Source: SIG672 sp045580325
GTDB lineage: Bacteria > Bacillota > Clostridia > Oscillospirales > CAG-272
Length of the DNA: 64,000 nucleotides
Assembly (NCBI GenBank): GCA_045580325.1
Contig: JAZNNR010000007.1
Coordinates: 73,365 to 137,364, forward strand
Reading direction: 5' to 3'
Below are positions 59,243 to 64,000 of this stretch, piece by piece; the first letter of the stretch is position 1, and every line of letters starts with the position of its first letter. Below the pieces are notes generated by a model. The model had not been told where the DNA came from, made no database searches, and was given only the letters and a program-made list of their open reading frames with translations. Position numbers and translations under genes: made by a program.

Positions 59243-59758
59243 GTGGAGAAAACTCTGTTTACATATCAACGATGGTTTTTGAGAGTTATATGTTCAGGGA
59301 TTGCGTTACCCCTTATCTTAATAATTCAACTCTTAGTTGCCGAGTCTATGGGCATAAAAAACGCAAATTTTTGGTATTTTTTGATTTGTGGTACTATTAT
59401 GCTTATTTGGCTGTATGTTTACTACAAATACACACAAAAACATAAGTGGTTTGAAAGAACAGGTGCTTATTGGATTAAAGATGGAATTGTATATATACAA
59501 AAACAAAATAAAATATACGAACTAAAAAAAGTTAATTGGTTAAGAGGAACAACCGTTTCTGTTTACGGTATAGCAAAGTCAGGAATGTTGGTTATACAGT
59601 CAGAAAAAAAGAAAATTGTTTTAGTGTCCTCACAAGCTACATCCGTTGACTCTTTTGCAGACTGCGAGCTATTACACATATTTGAAAAGATTGTGGAGAA
59701 CAATACTGAATTAAAAAAAGACGATGTTTTGGATTTTTGGTATGAAATCGAAAAGTAG
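59243..59758 (+). CDS. Small two-helix membrane protein, uncharacterised
   Basis: 171 residues that I do not recognise. Two transmembrane helices (residues 15-33 and 43-63) are followed by a cytosolic domain of about 105 residues. Its strand pattern (YWIKDGIVYIQKQNKIYELK, VNWLRGTTVSVYGIAKSG) resembles a bacterial PH domain. The likely GTG start at 59243 follows GGTGAGGTGATT. AT-rich compared with neighbours. A terminator follows. Confidence 0.6.
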   Translation: MEKTLFTYQRWFLRVICSGIALPLILIIQLLVAESMGIKNANFWYFLICGTIMLIWLYVYYKYTQKHKWFERTGAYWIKDGIVYIQKQNKIYELKKVNWLRGTTVSVYGIAKSGMLVIQSEKKKIVLVSSQATSVDSFADCELLHIFEKIVENNTELKKDDVLDFWYEIEK

Positions 59759-59786
59759 GAACAAACTTTAATTTATCGAATATAGA

Positions 59787-59825
59787 ACCCCGATAGACCT
59801 TTGAAGATCTGTCGGGGTGTGTTTT
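59787..59825. terminator. Bidirectional terminator before mnmG
   Basis: ACCCCGATAGA / TCTGTCGGGGT stem with CCTTTGAAGA loop, followed by GTGTTTTATC. Lies between convergent genes. Confidence 0.78.
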
Positions 59826-59840
59826 ATCATATGTATATTC

Positions 59841-61742
59841 TTATTTTTTTGCCGAAAGATAAATAAGCAGTACCGAAATGTCGGCGGGTGAGATTCCCGA
59901 AATACGTGAAGCCTGTCCGATGGTGAGCGGTCTGAATTTCTCAAGCTTCTGACGCGCTTCGATGCGTATTCCCGAAACGTCGGCATAATTTATGTCGGCG
60001 GGTATCTCCATAGACTCGAGCTTTGCCTTGCGAGCGACCTCCGCGAGCTGCTTTTTGATGTACCCCTCGTATTTTACAGCGTTCTGGATACTGAGCACAG
60101 CGGCACGGCTGATGTTTTGAGGTCTGCCCTCGTCAAGCGGCGCGATGTCCGTGTAAGTAAGCTGAGGACGTCTTATGAGCTCGGCAAGCGATATTCCCGA
60201 AAGCGCGTTTGCAAGTCCGCGCTCAGTCAGAAATCCGTTGACCTTTTCGGGCGAAAGGAAGGTGTGTTCAAGACGGTAAACCTCGCTTTCGATAAGGTCG
60301 CGCTTTTCTTCAAAACGCTCAAAACGCTCGTCGTTTATAAGTCCTACTCGGCGTCCCTCGGGGGTAAGACGGCTGTCAGCGTTGTCTTGGCGCAGAAGCA
60401 GACGGTATTCGCTTCGCGAGGTCATCATTCTGTAAGGCTCGTTTGTACCCTTGGTTACAAGGTCGTCGATAAGTGTTCCGATATATGAGGAATCGCGCGA
60501 AAGAACAAGCGGCTTCTCGCCCTTTATGGAAAGGGAAGCGTTTATACCTGCGATAAGACCCTGTGCCGCAGCTTCCTCGTAGCCCGAGCTTCCGTTGAAC
60601 TGCCCTGCGCCGTAAAGTCCGTGAATGTCCTTAAATTCAAGGGTGGCAAAGAGCTGCGTGGGGTCTATGCAGTCGTACTCGATAGCGTAAGCCGTTCTCA
60701 TAACACGCGCATTTTCAAATCCCTTTATGCTGTGGAGCATACGCATTTGCACCTCTTCGGGAAGAGATGAAGAAAATCCTTGCAGATATATCTCTTTCGT
60801 ATCTGCGCCGCAAGGCTCGACGAAAAGCTGGTGTCTGATTTTGTCAGAAAAACGCACTACCTTGTCTTCAATACTTGGACAGTATCTCGGACCTGTTCCC
60901 TCGATAACTCCCGAATAAAGCGGAGAGCGATGGAGATTTTCTCTTATTATGCGGTGGGTTTCCTCGTTTGTATAGGCAATATGGCAGGGGATCTGCTTCA
61001 TACCTGCGTAAGCGTCGGGGTCGGTGAGCACAGAAAAGGGTATGCACTCATCACCGTACTCGCCGTTTTGTACCTCGAGCACGCTGTAATCTATGCTGTC
61101 GGCGTGAATTCTCGGCGGAGTACCCGTCTTGAATCTCATAAGACTTACTCCGAGCTCTCGCAGGCAGTCGGAGAGACCGAGCGCGGGAAGGAGTCCGTCA
61201 GGACCCGATCTGCATACCGCCTCGCCCGTTATCGTGCGGGAATCGAGGAAGGTTCCGCTGCAGATTATAGCGGCAGACACCTCCCAAACTGCGCCCATCG
61301 AGGTCGTTACCGACACAACGCGCGCCTTGCCGTCCGAGTCCTTCTCGGTTTCGACAGAGATTATTTCAGCTTGAATGAGAGATAGATTTTCAGTGTTTTC
61401 AAGCACCTTTTTTATTGTATTTCGGTAGAGGATTCGGTCAGCCTGAACTCTTTTTGAGTGTACCGCCGCACCTTTTCCGAGATTGAGCGTACGGCTTTGC
61501 AGAGTAACAGCATCTGCCGCGCGTCCCATTTCGCCGCCGAGAGCGTCTATCTCGTAAACGAGATGTCCCTTGCCCGTACCGCCGATAGAGGGGTTGCAGG
61601 GCATATTTCCGACAGCGTCAAGATTTATCGTGAAAAGCAGAACAGACATACCGAGTCGGGCCGCGGCAAGAGAGGCTTCAACGCCTGCGTGGCCTGCTCC
61701 GATAACGGCAATATCAGCTTTTCCCGCTTTGTATGTTATCAT
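59841..61742 (-). CDS. mnmG: tRNA uridine-5-carboxymethylaminomethyl modification protein MnmG
   Basis: 633 residues from the ATG at 61742 (AAAGGTAG upstream). FAD site GAGHAGVEASLAAARLG, then the NMPCNPSIGGTGKGHLVYEI block, SGPDGLLPALGLSD and the Cys motif RYCPSIEDKVVRF. The C-terminal helical domain is present (AEVARKAKLESMEIPADINY). With MnmE it adds the cmnm5 group to U34, the base thiolated by MnmA at 13859. mnmE is not next to it. Confidence 0.97.
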   Translation of the reverse strand: MITYKAGKADIAVIGAGHAGVEASLAAARLGMSVLLFTINLDAVGNMPCNPSIGGTGKGHLVYEIDALGGEMGRAADAVTLQSRTLNLGKGAAVHSKRVQADRILYRNTIKKVLENTENLSLIQAEIISVETEKDSDGKARVVSVTTSMGAVWEVSAAIICSGTFLDSRTITGEAVCRSGPDGLLPALGLSDCLRELGVSLMRFKTGTPPRIHADSIDYSVLEVQNGEYGDECIPFSVLTDPDAYAGMKQIPCHIAYTNEETHRIIRENLHRSPLYSGVIEGTGPRYCPSIEDKVVRFSDKIRHQLFVEPCGADTKEIYLQGFSSSLPEEVQMRMLHSIKGFENARVMRTAYAIEYDCIDPTQLFATLEFKDIHGLYGAGQFNGSSGYEEAAAQGLIAGINASLSIKGEKPLVLSRDSSYIGTLIDDLVTKGTNEPYRMMTSRSEYRLLLRQDNADSRLTPEGRRVGLINDERFERFEEKRDLIESEVYRLEHTFLSPEKVNGFLTERGLANALSGISLAELIRRPQLTYTDIAPLDEGRPQNISRAAVLSIQNAVKYEGYIKKQLAEVARKAKLESMEIPADINYADVSGIRIEARQKLEKFRPLTIGQASRISGISPADISVLLIYLSAKK

Positions 61743-61810
61743 AACTACCTTTCTTAAAGCATCTGCCCTTGACTGCGGCCTCAAAAGACTGTCAAGGACA
61801 GAAAGCTTTG

Positions 61811-63076
61811 TTAAATCATTTTTTCAAGTGTTGCAATCTTTGCGGCACAGGTGAGTACCTTTACCGCTATTTTAAGCTCTTCGACAGGCGGGAATGTGGG
61901 CGCGATACGAAGAACAGAGTCGTCGGGGTCCTTTCCGTAGGGGAATGTTGCCCCCGCGTTTGTGAGGGTTACTCCCGCATCTCTGCAAAGCTCAAAGGTT
62001 CTCGTAGCACAGCCGCGCTCGAGATAAAGGGTGATGAAGTATCCACCGCGAGGAGTGGTCCAGCGGGTATTAGGAAGTCCTGAAAGCTCGCTTTCAAAGG
62101 CGCGAAGAACTGCTTCAAACTTCGGACGAAGTATCTCCGCGTGGCTTCTCATATGCGCTTTAAGGCTGTCAAAATCCTTAAGGAACTCAACGTGGCGGAG
62201 CATATTCATCTTGTCAAATCCGATGGTCTGAACCGAAAGGATCGACTTTATAAATTCGATATTTTCTTTTCCCGAAACTACAGCGGAAATTCCCGAGCCG
62301 GGGAAGGTTACCTTCGAGGTAGAAGCGAACATAAGGAAGATGTTTTCGTTGCCCGCTTTCTTTGCCTCGTCGTAGATGCTGAGAAGCTTGTCGCCCTCGT
62401 CGTAAAGGTCGTGGACAACGTAAGCGTTATCCCAGAAAATTCTGAAATCATCTGCCGCAGGCTTAAGGTTTGCAAAGCGGCGTACCGTTTCGTCAGAATA
62501 TGTATATCCGTCGGGGTTTGAGTATTTCGGAACGCACCAGATGCCCTTAACCGATGGGTCGCTTTGAACGTACTTTTCGACCATGTCCATATCGGGACCG
62601 TCGGGGGTCATAGGAATATTTATCATCTCGATACCGAAGGACTCGGTAATAGCGAAATGTCTGTCATATCCGGGAACAGGGCAGAGGAATTTTAGCTTTT
62701 CCTGCCTTATCCAAGGGGTAGCTCCCTTGTAAGAGCCGTATATCATGGCGCGCGCAATGGCGTCATACATAAGATTAAGGCTTGAGTTGCCGCAAACGAT
62801 AACGTTTTCTGCGGGAGCTTCAAGGATAGTGCCGAAAAGGCGTCTTGCTTCGGAAATTCCGTCAAGAACGCCGTAGTTACGGCAGTCTGTTCCGTCCTCG
62901 GAGTAGGGAGAGGGGATACCTGAGTACATTTTTTCGGATAAAACGAGCTGATCGTCGCCCGGCTTTCCTCTTGCCATATTCAGACTAAGCTTCATATCGA
63001 GGAAATTTTTATATATTTGCAGCTCTTTTTCAAGCTCTGCGGAAAGCTCTGCTTTCGTCATTTGAGAATAATTCAT
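61811..63076 (-). CDS. PLP aminotransferase, Asp_aminotransf (PF12897-like) family
   Basis: 421 residues from the ATG at 63076. The preceding ATGGAGTTCAAA provides the RBS, so an upstream ATG at 63088 is less likely. Marks are LNMARGKPGDDQLVLSEKM, VIVCGNSSLNLMYDAI, KGIWCVPKYSNPDGYTYSDE, IFWDNAYVVHDL and the PLP Lys in MFASTSKVTFPGSGISAV. This is the large aspartate aminotransferase type distinct from AspC. It likely makes aspartate from oxaloacetate, next to asnS, which uses its amide product. Confidence 0.88.
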   Translation of the reverse strand: MNYSQMTKAELSAELEKELQIYKNFLDMKLSLNMARGKPGDDQLVLSEKMYSGIPSPYSEDGTDCRNYGVLDGISEARRLFGTILEAPAENVIVCGNSSLNLMYDAIARAMIYGSYKGATPWIRQEKLKFLCPVPGYDRHFAITESFGIEMINIPMTPDGPDMDMVEKYVQSDPSVKGIWCVPKYSNPDGYTYSDETVRRFANLKPAADDFRIFWDNAYVVHDLYDEGDKLLSIYDEAKKAGNENIFLMFASTSKVTFPGSGISAVVSGKENIEFIKSILSVQTIGFDKMNMLRHVEFLKDFDSLKAHMRSHAEILRPKFEAVLRAFESELSGLPNTRWTTPRGGYFITLYLERGCATRTFELCRDAGVTLTNAGATFPYGKDPDDSVLRIAPTFPPVEELKIAVKVLTCAAKIATLEKMI

Positions 63077-63124
63077 TTTGAACTCCATATCGTAAGTGAG
63101 AGGGTAAGATTAACTGTAATTTTA

Positions 63125-64000
63125 TTAGAACTCTGCGTTTCCTGTTGTTCTCGGGAAGCTTTCAACGTCGCGGATGTTGGACATACCCGTAACGTACATA
63201 ATAAGACGTTCAAATCCGAGACCGAAGCCTGCGTGGCGTGTGCCGCCGTATTTGCGGAGCTCTGCGTACCAGCCGTAAGTTTCCTTGTCAAGACCGAATG
63301 TTTCGAATGCGCGGTCAAGATAATCTACGCGCTCCTCACGCTGAGAACCGCCGATAAGCTCGCCTACACCGGGAACAAGCATATCCATTGCCGCAACGGT
63401 CTTGCCGTCATCATTGAGGCGCATATAGAATGCCTTGATTTCCTTGGGGTAGTCGGTAACGAAAACGGGCTTGCCGAAAATCTTTTCGGTGAGATATCTC
63501 TCATGCTCTGTCTGCATATCAATGCCCCATGATACGGGATATTCAAACTCAGCTCCGCTCTCCTCTAAAAGCTTGATAGCCTCGGTATAAGAAACTCTTG
63601 CAAAGTCGTTTGATACGAGGTTGTTGAGTCTTTCAAGAAGAGTGTTGTCAACACGGAGATTGAAAAACTCAAGCTCCTGCTTACATGTGTTCATAACATG
63701 GTTAACTACATATTTAATCATATCCTCGGCGATGTTCATGTCGTCAACGAGGTCTGCAAATGCCATTTCAGGCTCCATCATCCAGAACTCTGCCGCATGG
63801 CGCTTTGTATTTGAACGCTCTGCGCGGAATGTAGGACCGAAGGTATAAATATTGCCGAAAGCCATTGCAAAGGTTTCGCCGTTAAGCTGACCGGAAACGG
63901 TAAGAGATGTGGGCTTGCCGAAGAAGTCCTGAGAATAGTCAACCTTGCCGTCCTCGGTGAGTGGGATATTTTCGGGATCGAGAGTGGTAACGCGGAACAT
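63125..64000 (-). CDS. asnS: Asparagine--tRNA ligase, C-terminal part (5' end outside window)
   Basis: The 291 residues visible run from the active site to the end. Class II motif 2 is in IYTFGPTFRAERSNTKRHAA and EFWMMEPEMAF, and motif 3 is GFGLGFERLIMYVTGMSNIRD. KRHAAEFW fits AsnS over AspS, as do the absence of a GAD insertion and the C-terminal SFPRTTGNAEF. The Met at 64000 lies inside the protein and is not its start. The window edge cuts off the anticodon-binding OB domain. Confidence 0.96.
   Translation of the reverse strand: MFRVTTLDPENIPLTEDGKVDYSQDFFGKPTSLTVSGQLNGETFAMAFGNIYTFGPTFRAERSNTKRHAAEFWMMEPEMAFADLVDDMNIAEDMIKYVVNHVMNTCKQELEFFNLRVDNTLLERLNNLVSNDFARVSYTEAIKLLEESGAEFEYPVSWGIDMQTEHERYLTEKIFGKPVFVTDYPKEIKAFYMRLNDDGKTVAAMDMLVPGVGELIGGSQREERVDYLDRAFETFGLDKETYGWYAELRKYGGTRHAGFGLGFERLIMYVTGMSNIRDVESFPRTTGNAEF

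Overview
The window looks like chromosome from an anaerobic, endospore-forming Clostridia member, most likely an uncultured gut lineage near Oscillospirales or Christensenellales. This is inferred from gene content and is not a taxonomic assignment. Spore genes are present (spoVM, spoVAC, spoVAD, spoVAE). Energy genes are of the anaerobic type (AdhE, a stand-alone PduL phosphotransacylase). A cytosolic beta-glucuronidase fits a gut habitat. Housekeeping genes are of Firmicutes type: nicked-type MutL, a T-box in front of thrS, RemA, long HPF and TepA. I see no rRNA, tRNA or CRISPR array.

Layout. 1-7.7 kb: end of mutS, mutL, a repeat-rich intergenic region, an XRE-TPR regulator, T-box plus thrS, a MITE-like element, a Nudix hydrolase and a HicB/DinB-like protein. 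7.7-13.7 kb: a membrane zinc-ribbon/RCC1 protein, an anchored unknown, an Sfp-type PPTase and uidA. 13.8-17.2 kb: the sulfur operon nifS-iscU-mnmA, then pduL. 17.3-23.6 kb: TepA-like protease, degenerate LCP lipoprotein, cupin, MscS, HAD phosphatase, methyltransferase, rsgA and the 24-codon spoVM. 23.7-31.3 kb: a long minus-strand run (yqeG, TIM-barrel, pepP, efp, CD1247-like, mtaB, alr, trpS, DUF1294).

31.4-41.5 kb: the spoVA locus. spoVAC is separated from spoVAD-spoVAE by about 8.3 kb of accessory DNA. That DNA holds a membrane-protein cassette flanked by a duplicated spoVAC 3' end, a TIM-barrel/phosphoesterase pair, two paralogous collagen-like lipoproteins, and an XRE-fliB pair with a palindromic operator candidate. 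41.6-49.2 kb: yugP-rsmB-fmt-def-priA-rpoZ-remA-yicC, without gmk and coaBC at their usual places. 49.4-59.8 kb: ThrE-type exporter, hpf, a VanY-like protein lacking its EPWH motif, rnhA, a sugar nucleotidyltransferase, adhE with a kinase-like gene, pnuC with a structured leader, and a small membrane protein. 59.8-64 kb: mnmG, an aminotransferase and the 3' part of asnS.

The genes form several functional groups. Cysteine desulfurase and scaffold feed MnmA, and with MnmG and MtaB they cover wobble and A37 tRNA modification. Def, Fmt, EF-P, HPF, RsgA, RsmB and three aminoacyl-tRNA synthetases cover translation. The parts that best repay attention are the broken spoVA operon, the 107-bp spoVAC tail duplication with only synonymous differences, and the XRE/FliB/collagen-lipoprotein locus.
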